From NCBI RefSeq assembly GCF_904846645.1, contig NZ_CAJHBO010000009.1, forward strand, positions 43,764 to 107,763: 64,000 bases of DNA, in the 5' to 3' direction. This DNA comes from Psychrobacter sp. Pi2-1. Lineage in GTDB: Bacteria > Pseudomonadota > Gammaproteobacteria > Pseudomonadales > Moraxellaceae. Position numbers and translations under genes: made by a program. The notes beneath the pieces were generated by a model. That model saw only the letters and a program-made list of their open reading frames with translations, was not told the origin of the DNA and made no database searches. This document shows, piece after piece, positions 37,856 to 46,473 of this stretch. The first letter of the stretch is position 1. Each line of letters starts with the position of its first letter.

Positions 37856-38572
37856 ATGAAAAATACTTTATTGAATAAAGCAGCACTAGCTTCTGGCACG
37901 GTTTGTCTCATGACAGCAATGATGGGTAGCGCCCATGCCGAGCCAACAGGCTATGATCAACTAACGTTTCAGACAGAAATAAAAGAAGAAATTCAGAACG
38001 ACGAAGTACGTGCCAGCCTGTACAAAAAAGCACAAGCAACTGACTCTAAGACCCTAGCCACAATGCTTAACACTTCAATCAACAATGCCATGAAAATCGC
38101 CAAGCGCTACCCTAGCGTGACCGTGAGCACAGGGCAACAGCGCACCTATCCACGCTACGACAAAAACGATAAAATCATTGGCTGGACAGGTCAAGCAAAC
38201 ATAGACTTAAAAAGTACAGACTTTTCAGCGACTAGCCAAATAATTGCTGATTTGCAAGAAACCTTGGTGATGGACAATCTTAATTTTGGCGTATCAGATA
38301 CCAAAAAGGATGCTCTAGAGCAAAAATTAATGACCGAAGCCTCTCGCGCTTTTCAGCAGCAAGCTAAGAGCCTTACCCGCGCGTGGGATGCTCGTGGCTA
38401 TCGCGTCGTCAATGTTAACCTAAACACAGGTAGCAACTACCCACGTCCGATGTATAGCGCTATGAGCATGAAATCAGGAATGGCAGATGAGTCAGTACCA
38501 AGCCAAAGCTTTGAGTCTGGCAATAGCACTATTTCGGTGACTGCTAACGGTACTATCGAGTTAACTAAATAA
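37856..38572 (+). CDS. Periplasmic SIMPL domain (DUF541) protein
   Basis: The 238-residue protein has a signal peptide ending AHA, with cleavage expected after residue 28. The mature part belongs to the SIMPL/DUF541 family: TGQQRTYPRYDKNDKIIGWTG is split by a turn, followed by SQIIADLQE and FGVSDTKKDALEQKLM. Family members are small outer-membrane or periplasmic proteins linked to stress and immune modulation, with uncertain biochemical role. AGGAG lies before ATG. The C-terminal 30 residues are Ser/Met-rich and end in a strand TISVTANGTIEL. It is convergent with the DUF4124 gene. Confidence 0.85.
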   Translation: MKNTLLNKAALASGTVCLMTAMMGSAHAEPTGYDQLTFQTEIKEEIQNDEVRASLYKKAQATDSKTLATMLNTSINNAMKIAKRYPSVTVSTGQQRTYPRYDKNDKIIGWTGQANIDLKSTDFSATSQIIADLQETLVMDNLNFGVSDTKKDALEQKLMTEASRAFQQQAKSLTRAWDARGYRVVNVNLNTGSNYPRPMYSAMSMKSGMADESVPSQSFESGNSTISVTANGTIELTK

Positions 38573-38612
38573 AACAGCTTATAGTTAAATAAAATAAGTG
38601 ATTTACATTAAA

Positions 38613-38644
38613 AAAGGCAAGCATCGTTAACGGTGCTTGCCTTT
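38613..38644. terminator. Bidirectional terminator between SIMPL and DUF4124 genes
   Basis: AAAGGCAAGCA and TGCTTGCCTTT form the stem, extended inward by pairs around the GTTAAC centre. A5 and short T runs serve both directions. Confidence 0.75.
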
Positions 38645-38667
38645 ATATTCAATCATTATTGAGACCA

Positions 38668-39411
38668 TTATTGTGACTGAGCAACTTCCTGTTGACGCAG
38701 TTTTAGCATCAATTTTTGATACCAAGCTAACTTTTGATAAGCCAACAGCTGCGCTGCCTTTCTTTTGTTGTCTTGCAATGTGGTCGTATTTTGAATCACG
38801 TATACAGTACGTGTGATTTGCTCAAGTGTTTGGCCAGTTTCGCTTTGTACAACCGCCTTGATTGTATGAGCACCTGGCAAAACATCAACAGTAGCAATAG
38901 ATGCACTTAAACCTTGTGCAACCTCTTTATCATCAAAATAAATACGGGCACTATCACCTGCCTGTAACGCAGGCTTAATCTGCACATTGACATCGATATT
39001 CTGTACTGGACGACGATAAGCTCTCTCTTCGCTAGGTTCAGTAATTACTAACTGATAGTTTACTGGCGTGGTCACCTTAGTATTTATCGCAGGCGACTCA
39101 GTAGCAGTCACTGTCTGCGATGCACTTGATGATTGGCGACTTGTATTAGAATTGGTTGTCGTATTCAGACTAGTTGACCTGCTCGTCTCATTACCCGTCG
39201 TAATAGCCGTTTGACTGACTTGTTTACCAGCCTGCTGCTCATAATCCTGTGGACGGTCAGTAAAGGTGACTTGACCGGTTTGCTCATCAACCACTTTATA
39301 AATAAGTGCAGCATTCGTGAGAGATGTACAAAGACTAGCGAGAGCAACCGTAGTCCATAACCCAACTCTAATCCTACTCTTCAAGAAACTCGGTTTTGCT
39401 AATAAAGTCAT
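38668..39411 (-). CDS. DUF4124 domain protein, exported
   Basis: The 247-residue protein has an N-terminal signal segment (about residues 15-35, ending TNAA), then a DUF4124 domain with LIYKVVDEQTGQVTFTDRP. A Ser/Thr/Asn/Gln-rich stretch of about 50 residues follows. The C-terminal half has a beta-sandwich-like region with ITEPSEERAYRRPVQNIDV and LPGAHTIKAVV, suggesting an Ig-like fold. In many gammaproteobacteria a DUF4124 gene lies beside glnA, as here. Its function is unknown; export to the periplasm is likely. It could be co-transcribed with glnA only by read-through of the glnA terminator. Confidence 0.8.
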   Translation of the reverse strand: MTLLAKPSFLKSRIRVGLWTTVALASLCTSLTNAALIYKVVDEQTGQVTFTDRPQDYEQQAGKQVSQTAITTGNETSRSTSLNTTTNSNTSRQSSSASQTVTATESPAINTKVTTPVNYQLVITEPSEERAYRRPVQNIDVNVQIKPALQAGDSARIYFDDKEVAQGLSASIATVDVLPGAHTIKAVVQSETGQTLEQITRTVYVIQNTTTLQDNKRKAAQLLAYQKLAWYQKLMLKLRQQEVAQSQ

Positions 39412-39544
39412 AATCCATCAACCTAGATAGTGTCTACTATTAATATAATTTTATCAAACTATTATGCGTGAGTTTTGACATGAAATCAGTATCGATTTCA
39501 AAGAAAATTCGACAACTGGACTGATACACTTTATTAATACGCAT

Positions 39545-39580
39545 AAAAAAACCAGCTAAGAATAACTTAGCTGGTTTTTT
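39545..39580 (-). terminator. Terminator of glnA
   Basis: AAAAAACCAGCTAAG and CTTAGCTGGTTTTTT pair perfectly over a five-base loop, with a T6 run on the minus strand about 35 bases past the stop. Confidence 0.9.
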
Positions 39581-39613
39581 CGACTCAAAATAACTGAGTG
39601 CTTTAGCGACTAA

Positions 39614-41023
39614 TTAGCAGCTGTAGTACATATCAAACTCAACAGGGTGTACAGTTACGTTCAGACGTTGTACTTCTTCTTCTTTCAAAGCGATAAACGC
39701 TTCTAACATGTCTTCAGTGAACACATCACCTTTTAATAAGAAGTCATGATCGTCACGCAGTGCTTGTAGTGCAACGTCTAAGCTCTCTGCAACCGTTGGG
39801 ATTTGTGCTTCTTCTTCTGGTGGCAAGTCATACAAGTTTTTGTCAGCAGCTTCGCCTGGATGCATTTTGTTTTGGATACCGTCAAGGCCGGCCATCAACA
39901 ATGCAGCAAACGCTAGGTATGGGTTAGCCGTTGGATCAGGGAAACGTGCTTCTACACGTACCGCTTTCGGACTGCTTACGTGTGGAATACGGATAGATGC
40001 TGAACGGTTAGATGCTGAATAAGCAAGTTTGATAGGCGCTTCATAATGTGGTACTAGGCGCTTATAGCTGTTCGTTGATGGGTTAGTAATCGCGTTCAAC
40101 GCACGAGCATGCTTGATAATACCGCCAATGAAATACAATGCTGTTTCAGACAGACCAGCATACTCATCACCAGAGAATGTATTTACGCCGTCTTTTGAGA
40201 TTGACATATGTACGTGCATACCTGAACCGTTATCACCAACGATTGGTTTAGGCATAAAGGTCGCTGTTTTGCCAAACTGATGCGCAACGTTATGAACAAC
40301 ATATTTCAATTGCTGAACTTCATCCGCTTTACGTACCATCGTGTTGAATGCAACACCGATTTCAGACTGGCAAGAAGCAACTTCATGGTGATGAACTTCA
40401 ACCGAACCTTCACCAACGATTTCTTCGATGCGTTCACACATAACAGCACGCATATCATGTGAGCTATCGATTGGTGGTACTGGGAAATAGCCGCCTTTCA
40501 CACGTGGGCGATGCGCCATGTTGCCCCACTCGTAAGTCTCGTTAGTCGACCATGCTGCTTCTTCAGCCGTGATCTTATGACTAACGCCAGACATATCGAC
40601 TGACCATTTAACATCGTCAAATACAAAGAATTCAGGCTCTGGACCGAAATAAGCAGTATCACCGATACCAGTAGACTTTAAATACTCTTCAGCGCGACGT
40701 GCGATAGAACGTGGGTCACGGTCATAACCTTGTAGCGTTGATGGCTCGATGATATCGCAAGTCACTACCACAGTCACCGCGTCAAAGAACGGGTCAACAA
40801 AAGCAGTTTCTGGATCAGGACGCAAGATCATATCTGACGCTTCGATACCTTTCCAACCAGCGATTGATGAGCCATCAAACATTTTGCCGTCTTCCATGAC
40901 ATCTTCATCAACGGTATGCGCTGGGAAGCTGATGTGCTGCTCTTTGCCGCGTGTATCAGTAAAGCGAAAATCAACCCATTTAGCATTAGAGGATTGGATA
41001 AGATCTAATAGTTTATTCGACAT
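39614..41023 (-). CDS. glnA: Glutamine synthetase type I
   Basis: GlnA makes glutamine from glutamate, ammonia and ATP and is the centre of nitrogen assimilation. The 469-residue length and motifs match GSI-beta: FDGSSIAGW, the metal-binding [11 protein letters not shown], the ATP-binding [28 protein letters not shown] and SASIRIP. The adenylylation site NLYDLPPEE, near residue 398, indicates control by GlnE. GGAG precedes ATG 41023 with a seven-base spacer. The 827-base upstream region carries a sigma-54 promoter and NtrC-type sites, consistent with nitrogen-limited induction. The DUF4124 neighbour is usual; ntrBC are not in the window. Confidence 0.96.
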   Translation of the reverse strand: MSNKLLDLIQSSNAKWVDFRFTDTRGKEQHISFPAHTVDEDVMEDGKMFDGSSIAGWKGIEASDMILRPDPETAFVDPFFDAVTVVVTCDIIEPSTLQGYDRDPRSIARRAEEYLKSTGIGDTAYFGPEPEFFVFDDVKWSVDMSGVSHKITAEEAAWSTNETYEWGNMAHRPRVKGGYFPVPPIDSSHDMRAVMCERIEEIVGEGSVEVHHHEVASCQSEIGVAFNTMVRKADEVQQLKYVVHNVAHQFGKTATFMPKPIVGDNGSGMHVHMSISKDGVNTFSGDEYAGLSETALYFIGGIIKHARALNAITNPSTNSYKRLVPHYEAPIKLAYSASNRSASIRIPHVSSPKAVRVEARFPDPTANPYLAFAALLMAGLDGIQNKMHPGEAADKNLYDLPPEEEAQIPTVAESLDVALQALRDDHDFLLKGDVFTEDMLEAFIALKEEEVQRLNVTVHPVEFDMYYSC

Positions 41024-41353
41024 GAATAGTCTCCGTTGTGTTGATCACGTAATTGCGATTTAAAATTATTAATATGATGTTCTTGTCCAAGAATGTCAGA
41101 TGTGCTCTCAATACTAAAACAGCGCATTCGATATTATGCTTATTATCAGCACTATTTTGCGTATTAGTCAAGATGCTCATCTAAAGCGTTTACTTAATCA
41201 GACCAATATTTGTGCACATGGTCTAACATACGCCAATTCAATCCTAACGACATTCTAGCAATATACAACTCATAATGCTGAACTCTTCGGGCTCTTGTTA
41301 ATAATTATTTTTAGACCAATTTCTTGGCTTTAAAATAATCATAACAGCAATAA

Positions 41354-41370
41354 TGCAAAGGCTATGCCAA
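41354..41370 (-). promoter_or_regulatory. glnA: Sigma-54 promoter of glnA
   Basis: On the minus strand the sequence reads TTGGCATAGCCTTTGCA: the -24 GG and the -12 GC are separated by exactly ten bases, and flanks match TTGGCA and TTTGCA. It would give a glnA leader of about 320 bases. Confidence 0.72.
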
Positions 41371-41504
41371 TGTATTGTCACTCCAACCACAGATATAGTT
41401 GTAGGCAGATATAATTATCAATATTTACAGTGATTTATACGATTAATATCATTGGATATTAATTAATTCCCATCAAATTCAGTTTTAGAATATCACTTAA
41501 TTAG

Positions 41505-41521
41505 AGCACCAGTTGAGAACT
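41505..41521 (-). promoter_or_regulatory. Weaker NtrC-type site
   Basis: AGCACCAGTTGAGAACT keeps one GCAC half, while the other half is degenerate. It is centred about 20 bases from the stronger site, close to two helical turns. Confidence 0.45.
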
Positions 41522-41524
41522 AAA

Positions 41525-41541
41525 AGCACTCAATTGGTGCA
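41525..41541 (-). promoter_or_regulatory. NtrC-type enhancer site
   Basis: AGCACTCAATTGGTGCA matches the GCAC-N7-GTGC dyad recognised by NtrC. It lies about 155-190 bases upstream of the sigma-54 promoter, a normal enhancer distance. Confidence 0.65.
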
Positions 41542-41850
41542 AATACAAATATATTTATTATTAAAATGCTATTTTATAGTGCAATGCCAATAGTTGAATT
41601 CATAACATTACCCTTGGTCAAACTATCCTCGTTATCGATACGATAATAAAAAATATGTTTTTACTTGGTGCTTACTTAGATAGCCTATACCCTACATTTG
41701 ATAGAAAACAAAATAGTGATAAGATAACCGCGCGCAATAACCTCCTCTGTTATAGTCATAGCTGCTTGTGTTTGGCAATCAAGTGACTCGATAACAGTGA
41801 GAACAAATTTCATGTTAAAAATATAATAAAACTGATAAGTTGAAGCCTTA

Positions 41851-42474
41851 ATGATTTTGATGATCGATAATTACGATAGCTTTACGTACAATATCGTACA
41901 GTACTTCGGTGAGCTAAAGCAGGACATTACTGTCTGGCGTAATGATCAGGTCAGCATTGAGCAGATTAAAACCCTTGCACCTGATGTCATTGTGATTGGC
42001 CCAGGTCCGTGCGATCCTGACCGCGCGGGTATTTCGCTGCAAGCCATTGAGACATTTAAAGGGATTATTCCCATACTGGGTATCTGCTTGGGTCATCAAG
42101 CGATCGGTCAAGCCTTTGGCGGTCAAGTGGTCAAAGCTGGCGAAGTCATGCATGGCCGCTTATCAGCTATTTATCACAACGAGCAAGGTGTGTTTGCTGG
42201 ATTACCTAACCCGTCACAGGTTACGCGCTATCATTCGCTCGTCATTGATAAGACAAGCCTACCAGACTGCCTTGAGCTCACCGCATGGACACAGAATACT
42301 GAAGGTAGTATTGAGGAAATCATGGGTATTCGCCATAAAGAGTTTACTGTAGAAGGCGTCCAGTTCCATCCTGAGTCGATATTGAGCGAAGCAGGTTACC
42401 AATTGCTCAATAACTTTTTACAGACTCATGGCTTAGCTACTCTGACATCCGATGAGCTACCGCAAGTTGGCTAG
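41851..42474 (+). CDS. trpG: Anthranilate synthase component II (glutamine amidotransferase)
   Basis: TrpG releases ammonia from glutamine for anthranilate synthesis with TrpE. The 207-residue class I amidotransferase has the catalytic Cys79 in LGICLGHQ and the His173-Glu175 pair in VQFHPES, together with DNYDSFTYN at the start and [14 protein letters not shown]. It may also serve folate synthesis as PabA, as dual-use proteins do in related bacteria. The neighbours trpD and trpC make tryptophan synthesis certain as at least one role; trpE is absent here, as expected in Moraxellaceae. The ATG at 41851 has only a weak ribosome site. Confidence 0.95.
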   Translation: MILMIDNYDSFTYNIVQYFGELKQDITVWRNDQVSIEQIKTLAPDVIVIGPGPCDPDRAGISLQAIETFKGIIPILGICLGHQAIGQAFGGQVVKAGEVMHGRLSAIYHNEQGVFAGLPNPSQVTRYHSLVIDKTSLPDCLELTAWTQNTEGSIEEIMGIRHKEFTVEGVQFHPESILSEAGYQLLNNFLQTHGLATLTSDELPQVG

Positions 42475-42571
42475 ATTTTACTAAAAGCATGTTAATAAAA
42501 ATACTACTTTTATAAGCCCATGCCACATTTCACACAGATTCACATAAAAAATAATAGTAAGTGAGACCATA

Positions 42572-43693
42572 ATGAGTACGACAAAAATAGAAGAAACGCA
42601 CACGCCAGAGAGTATTGCAAAATTGTCTGATGAGCAAACGCATCAATTGCTAACCACAGCTTTGGGTAGAATATTTCAACACATTGACTTAACCTTTGAT
42701 GAGATGTATCAAGTGATGCTGATTATCATGCAAGGTAGATGCAGCGACGCTATGATGGGCGCTATCTTGACAGGACTACGCATGAAAGGCGAATCCATCG
42801 ACGAGATTACTGCGTCTGCCAGTGCCATGCGTGCACTAGCCGCCAATATTGAACCAAAGAACTGCGATTACTTGGTAGATATCGTTGGTACTGGCGGTGA
42901 TGGTGCTAACTTGTTCAATGTCTCGACTGCATCGGCGTTGGTTGTTGCGGCAGCTGGTGCACAAGTTGCTAAGCACGGCAATCGCGGCGTTTCGACCAAG
43001 TCTGGTAGCTCAGACTTACTTGAGCAAGCAGGTATCAGTCTTGCGCTCACGCCAGAGCAGGCGAAAGACTGTATCGAAAACCAAGGTATTGGATTTTTAT
43101 TCGCACCCAATCATCACAGCGCCATGCGTTACGCCAACCCTGTACGCCGTGAGTTAAAAGCGCGTACCATCTTTAATATTTTGGGCCCATTGACCAACCC
43201 TGCTGGCACGCCAAACTTAGTCATCGGTGTGTTTACCGCGCAGTTATGTGAGCCGATTGCTAAGGTAATGAAAAACTTAGGCGCACGTCATGTCATGGTA
43301 GTAGGCGCAAAAGATGGTCTTGATGAAATCAGTCTTGCGACTTCGACCACAGTCGCTGAGCTAAAAGATGGCGAGATATCAGTTTATGACATGATGCCAG
43401 AAGATGCGGGTATCGAATCTCAAACCCTTATTGGCCTCGATGTCGACTCTCCAGCACAAAGCCTTGAGTTGATTCGTGCTGCACTATCTGGAGCCGACAC
43501 TCATGACCGTGCCGTACTTAAAGCACGTGACATGATTGCGCTAAATGCAGGTGCCGCGATATACACCGCAGGACTTGCCAGCAACTACCCTAACGGTGTT
43601 AGCCGAGCACAGAAAATCATTCAAAATGGTGATTCTTTACTCAAACTTGAGTCTTTAGCCAACTATACCCAACAGCTAGTCGCTCAAGGTTAA
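42572..43693 (+). CDS. trpD: Anthranilate phosphoribosyltransferase
   Basis: TrpD joins anthranilate to PRPP. The 373-residue protein has an N-terminal extension of about 25 residues over the usual length. The PRPP-binding GTGGDGANLFNVSTASAL, the HGNRGVSTKSGSSDLLE loop, and NILGPLTNPA are all present. A 97-base gap separates it from trpG, with no terminator visible, so trpG, trpD and trpC probably share a transcript. The ATG at 42572 has GTGAG upstream. A later start cannot be excluded, because the extension is polar and may not belong to the folded domain. Confidence 0.95.
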   Translation: MSTTKIEETHTPESIAKLSDEQTHQLLTTALGRIFQHIDLTFDEMYQVMLIIMQGRCSDAMMGAILTGLRMKGESIDEITASASAMRALAANIEPKNCDYLVDIVGTGGDGANLFNVSTASALVVAAAGAQVAKHGNRGVSTKSGSSDLLEQAGISLALTPEQAKDCIENQGIGFLFAPNHHSAMRYANPVRRELKARTIFNILGPLTNPAGTPNLVIGVFTAQLCEPIAKVMKNLGARHVMVVGAKDGLDEISLATSTTVAELKDGEISVYDMMPEDAGIESQTLIGLDVDSPAQSLELIRAALSGADTHDRAVLKARDMIALNAGAAIYTAGLASNYPNGVSRAQKIIQNGDSLLKLESLANYTQQLVAQG

Positions 43694-43863
43694 TCTATAC
43701 GCATTTATATACTGTCTATAGTCAAAAAAATCTAAAACGGATACAAGGCAGCCGACCACAGATTGTACAAATCGTACATCTAGGAAGGGAAACGCCGTAG
43801 CCATTTAGTAGTTATTAATAGCTCTCTGACTGTATTTACATTTAACGATATTCGGATACCAGT

Positions 43864-44733
43864 ATGACCACAACCCATTCAGACATACCGTCAGTGCTAC
43901 AGCGCATTGTCGCCACCAAAGTAGAAGAAGTAAAAGCCGCTCGCGAAGCATTGTCTTTAGAGGACTTGAAAGCACAGGTCGCAGCTGATGATAAACCGCG
44001 TCGAGGTTTTGCCGCGGCATTACATGCTGCTGGCACTAAAGAAAATGGTATCGGTATCATTGCTGAGATTAAAAAAGCCTCACCGTCTAAAGGCATTATC
44101 AATCATAACTTTACCCCTGCTCTATTTGCGCAGCAGTATGAGCAAGCAGGCGCTAGTTGTCTGTCTGTATTGACCGACCGTGATTACTTTCAAGGCGATG
44201 ACAGCTACCTTATTCAAGCGGCTAATACCTCAAGCTTACCGATATTACGTAAAGACTTTATGATTGATGTCTATCAAATTTATCAATCCTACCTAATGGG
44301 CGCTGACTGCATCCTACTCATTATGGCTTGCCTAGATGATGCCCAAGTACGAGAGCTACATGCACTCAGTATTGAGCTTGGTATGGACGTATTGATAGAA
44401 GTGCATACCAAATCTGAGCTTGAGCGTGCGCTACAGTTGCCACGTTCAGTACACAATATTTACGGTATCAATAATCGTGATTTAAATACCTTCGATGTTG
44501 ACCTGCAAACCACGCTTGATCTTAAGAATATTTTAAACGACGCACTTGCTACTGATAGTGCTGAACAAAAACCACTTATCGTGACCGAGAGTGGTATTCA
44601 TAGCAGTGATGATATTCGTTTGATGCTAAATAATGATATTCAGCACTTTTTGATCGGTGAGCAATTTATGAAAACTGATCATCCAGGGCAAGCGTTACAA
44701 TCCTTACTTGCGGGCGTCGCAGCAGACGGGTAA
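43864..44733 (+). CDS. trpC: Indole-3-glycerol phosphate synthase
   Basis: TrpC closes the indole ring to form indole-3-glycerol phosphate. The 289-residue TIM-barrel protein has the N-terminal VLQRIVATKVEEV, the catalytic IAEIKKASPSKG, ADCILLIMACLDD, YGINNRDLNTF and the phosphate-binding LIGEQFMKTDHPG. There is no TrpF domain fused to it. GGA lies seven bases before ATG 43864, and the gap to trpD is 170 bases. The order trpG-trpD-trpC with trpE elsewhere is typical of Acinetobacter and relatives. The gene appears intact. Confidence 0.95.
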   Translation: MTTTHSDIPSVLQRIVATKVEEVKAAREALSLEDLKAQVAADDKPRRGFAAALHAAGTKENGIGIIAEIKKASPSKGIINHNFTPALFAQQYEQAGASCLSVLTDRDYFQGDDSYLIQAANTSSLPILRKDFMIDVYQIYQSYLMGADCILLIMACLDDAQVRELHALSIELGMDVLIEVHTKSELERALQLPRSVHNIYGINNRDLNTFDVDLQTTLDLKNILNDALATDSAEQKPLIVTESGIHSSDDIRLMLNNDIQHFLIGEQFMKTDHPGQALQSLLAGVAADG

Positions 44734-44773
44734 AGTAACTCAATAATTTATGTTTCAATAAATGCTCGATAGC

Positions 44774-44806
44774 TTGAACAATGTCTGTGCTATAGACATT
44801 GTTCAA
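44774..44806 (+). repeat. Perfect 13-base inverted repeat between trpC and the Smr gene
   Basis: TTGAACAATGTCT at 44774-44786 is repeated in reverse complement at 44794-44806 around a seven-base loop. No T-run follows, so it may be a regulatory hairpin or a weak terminator of the trp operon. Confidence 0.6.
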
Positions 44807-44841
44807 TCAACCATTCATCAATCAACGATACGTTAACTTTT

Positions 44842-45573
44842 ATGTCAAACTCTCTGTTTTCAAAAGAAATGCAAGACCAGCTTAAAGAACTCAAAGGCCA
44901 GCTGAGCAAAGGCCGTGATACCAATTCACCTGAAGGTGAGAATCAAAAGCCAACTGAGCCGGTGTCGCTACCGACTCAAAAGCAAGTAAAAAAGACGGTT
45001 AAGCAGCTAGATAGTGAACATATCGATGACGATAAAGTTCTATTTATGCAAGCCATGCACGGTGTCAATCAGTTAGAAGATAAAAATGTCCGCTCACCTG
45101 CCAGCGCAGCTAGAGCAGGTAAACCTGATGCAGCGACACTATCAAAACGTGCTGCGGCTCAAGGTAGTGAAGCCAGTGATTTAGGTGCAGGCTTGTCAGA
45201 TATGCAAGCACTACTAAACCCTGTCGCTGCTGAAGCTTATTTGTCTTATAAGCAGCCTACACTGCAAAATAAAATCTTTGATCAGCTCAAAAAAGGCAAG
45301 CTGCGTTGGTATGATGCGGTAGATATCCATGGCTGTACAATAGAAGAAGCTCGCGAAGCAATGACTCAACTATTGAGCCAAGCCAAGCAGAAAAACGAAA
45401 CTATGGTAAAAATCGTACATGGTAAAGGTAGCGAAGCGATTCTAAAAACTTGTATTAACGGCTGGTTACGTCAATTGCCAGAAGTATTAGCTTTTTGCTC
45501 TGCGCCCCCAAAAGATGGTGGTAACGGTGCTGTACTAGTACTACTTAAAAAACCTAAAGCAGATGGCGAATAG
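44842..45573 (+). CDS. Smr domain protein
   Basis: The 243-residue protein has a long polar, charged N-terminal half. A C-terminal Smr domain follows, with VDIHGCTIEEAREAMTQLL, VKIVHGKGSEAIL and GGNGAVLVLLKK. The usual LDLHG is here VDIHG, a minor variation. Smr domains have nuclease activity and occur in MutS2 and in small stand-alone proteins such as YdaL and SmrA/SmrB. SmrB acts on mRNA at collided ribosomes, but this cannot be assumed here. The ATG at 44842 has no clear ribosome site. It ends at a strong terminator. Confidence 0.88.
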   Translation: MSNSLFSKEMQDQLKELKGQLSKGRDTNSPEGENQKPTEPVSLPTQKQVKKTVKQLDSEHIDDDKVLFMQAMHGVNQLEDKNVRSPASAARAGKPDAATLSKRAAAQGSEASDLGAGLSDMQALLNPVAAEAYLSYKQPTLQNKIFDQLKKGKLRWYDAVDIHGCTIEEAREAMTQLLSQAKQKNETMVKIVHGKGSEAILKTCINGWLRQLPEVLAFCSAPPKDGGNGAVLVLLKKPKADGE

Positions 45574-45601
45574 GTCTATTGTTAGTGATACGGTACTACA
45601 T

Positions 45602-45633
45602 AAAAAGGACTGCTTATTTGCAGTCCTTTTTTT
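45602..45633 (+). terminator. Terminator of the Smr gene
   Basis: AAAAAGGACTGC at 45602-45613 pairs with GCAGTCCTTTTT at 45620-45631 across a six-base loop, followed by more T. Confidence 0.88.
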
Positions 45634-45780
45634 ATCAATCACTTATGGTCTAGAGGTAGACTGCAACAATTTTTCCTTTAATGAACGCTCTCTTTAATGT
45701 ACATTCCATTTAATGTTAGCTTCTCATTCTGCATTAATATATTGACTTGAGCACCTTCTAATTAGCAAAGCGAAATCACT

Positions 45781-46413
45781 ATGAGCATACAGACTATTGA
45801 AAACACCAACGAACTAGAAAGGCAGATTGCTACACTGATTACCATTGAACCAAGGTTTGCTCCTGTGCATAAGCAGGTTGGCACACCTAATCTTAGGCAT
45901 AATGCAGGTGGGTTTGAGCAGTTGATGAGAGCGATGGTTGGTCAGCAGTTATCAGTTGCCGCCGCTGCCAGTATTTGGAAACGGTTGGTTGATGCAGAAT
46001 TGATCACCCCGCAAGCTATACGTGAAGCGACAGACGATACTTTGAAGACACAGGGATTGTCCAAGCAGAAAACTCGTTATGTACGCTCTTTAGTGGATCA
46101 TGATATAGACTTTGCAGCGTTAGAAACCTTTCCAAATGAAGAAGTCATAACAACCTTGACAGCTGTGACAGGCATTGGGCGCTGGACAGCTGAGATGTAT
46201 TTACTATTTTCACTAAAACGTGCAGACATACTCGCTGTCGATGATTTAGCCATTAAAGTTGCAGCCATGGAGTTGTTAGGCTTAGCAGAGCGCCCAACAC
46301 CCAAGCAGCTAAAAGACTTAACTCAGCACTGGTCACCTTGTCGCAGTGCTGCCAGTCTATTGCTTTGGTCGTACTACGGCTCATTACGTGATAAAACTGC
46401 AGTACCTTTATGA
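45781..46413 (+). CDS. DNA-3-methyladenine glycosylase II (AlkA-type, HhH-GPD)
   Basis: The 210-residue enzyme removes alkylated bases from DNA. The helix-hairpin-helix VTGIGRWTAEMY lies near residues 129-140, and the catalytic Asp155 is in LAVDDLAIKV. GGFEQLMRAMVGQQLSVAAA is the usual N-terminal part of the fold. The protein lacks the extra N-terminal domain of E. coli AlkA and so is of the short type. There is no Ada-type domain and no iron-sulphur cluster. The ATG at 45781 follows a 207-base gap. It is convergent with the mechanosensitive channel gene, and the two stops are only 60 bases apart. Confidence 0.9.
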   Translation: MSIQTIENTNELERQIATLITIEPRFAPVHKQVGTPNLRHNAGGFEQLMRAMVGQQLSVAAAASIWKRLVDAELITPQAIREATDDTLKTQGLSKQKTRYVRSLVDHDIDFAALETFPNEEVITTLTAVTGIGRWTAEMYLLFSLKRADILAVDDLAIKVAAMELLGLAERPTPKQLKDLTQHWSPCRSAASLLLWSYYGSLRDKTAVPL

Positions 46414-46473
46414 ATAATTGAGCAAAGACATAGCTAGTGTTATTCACTACCACTCGTGAGCAAAGAGTCTCTT

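Larger units (their letters stand above)
41024..41850. other. Long regulatory region between glnA and trpG
   Basis: This 827-base region has no gene-like frame. It holds a sigma-54 promoter (41354-41370) and two NtrC-type sites (41505-41541) for glnA, and must also contain the trpG promoter. No convincing trp leader peptide or attenuator was seen. Confidence 0.7.

Noticed and set aside
41600..41850. Trp attenuator or leader peptide before trpG
   Set aside because: No short frame with tandem Trp codons and no terminator/antiterminator pair was seen.
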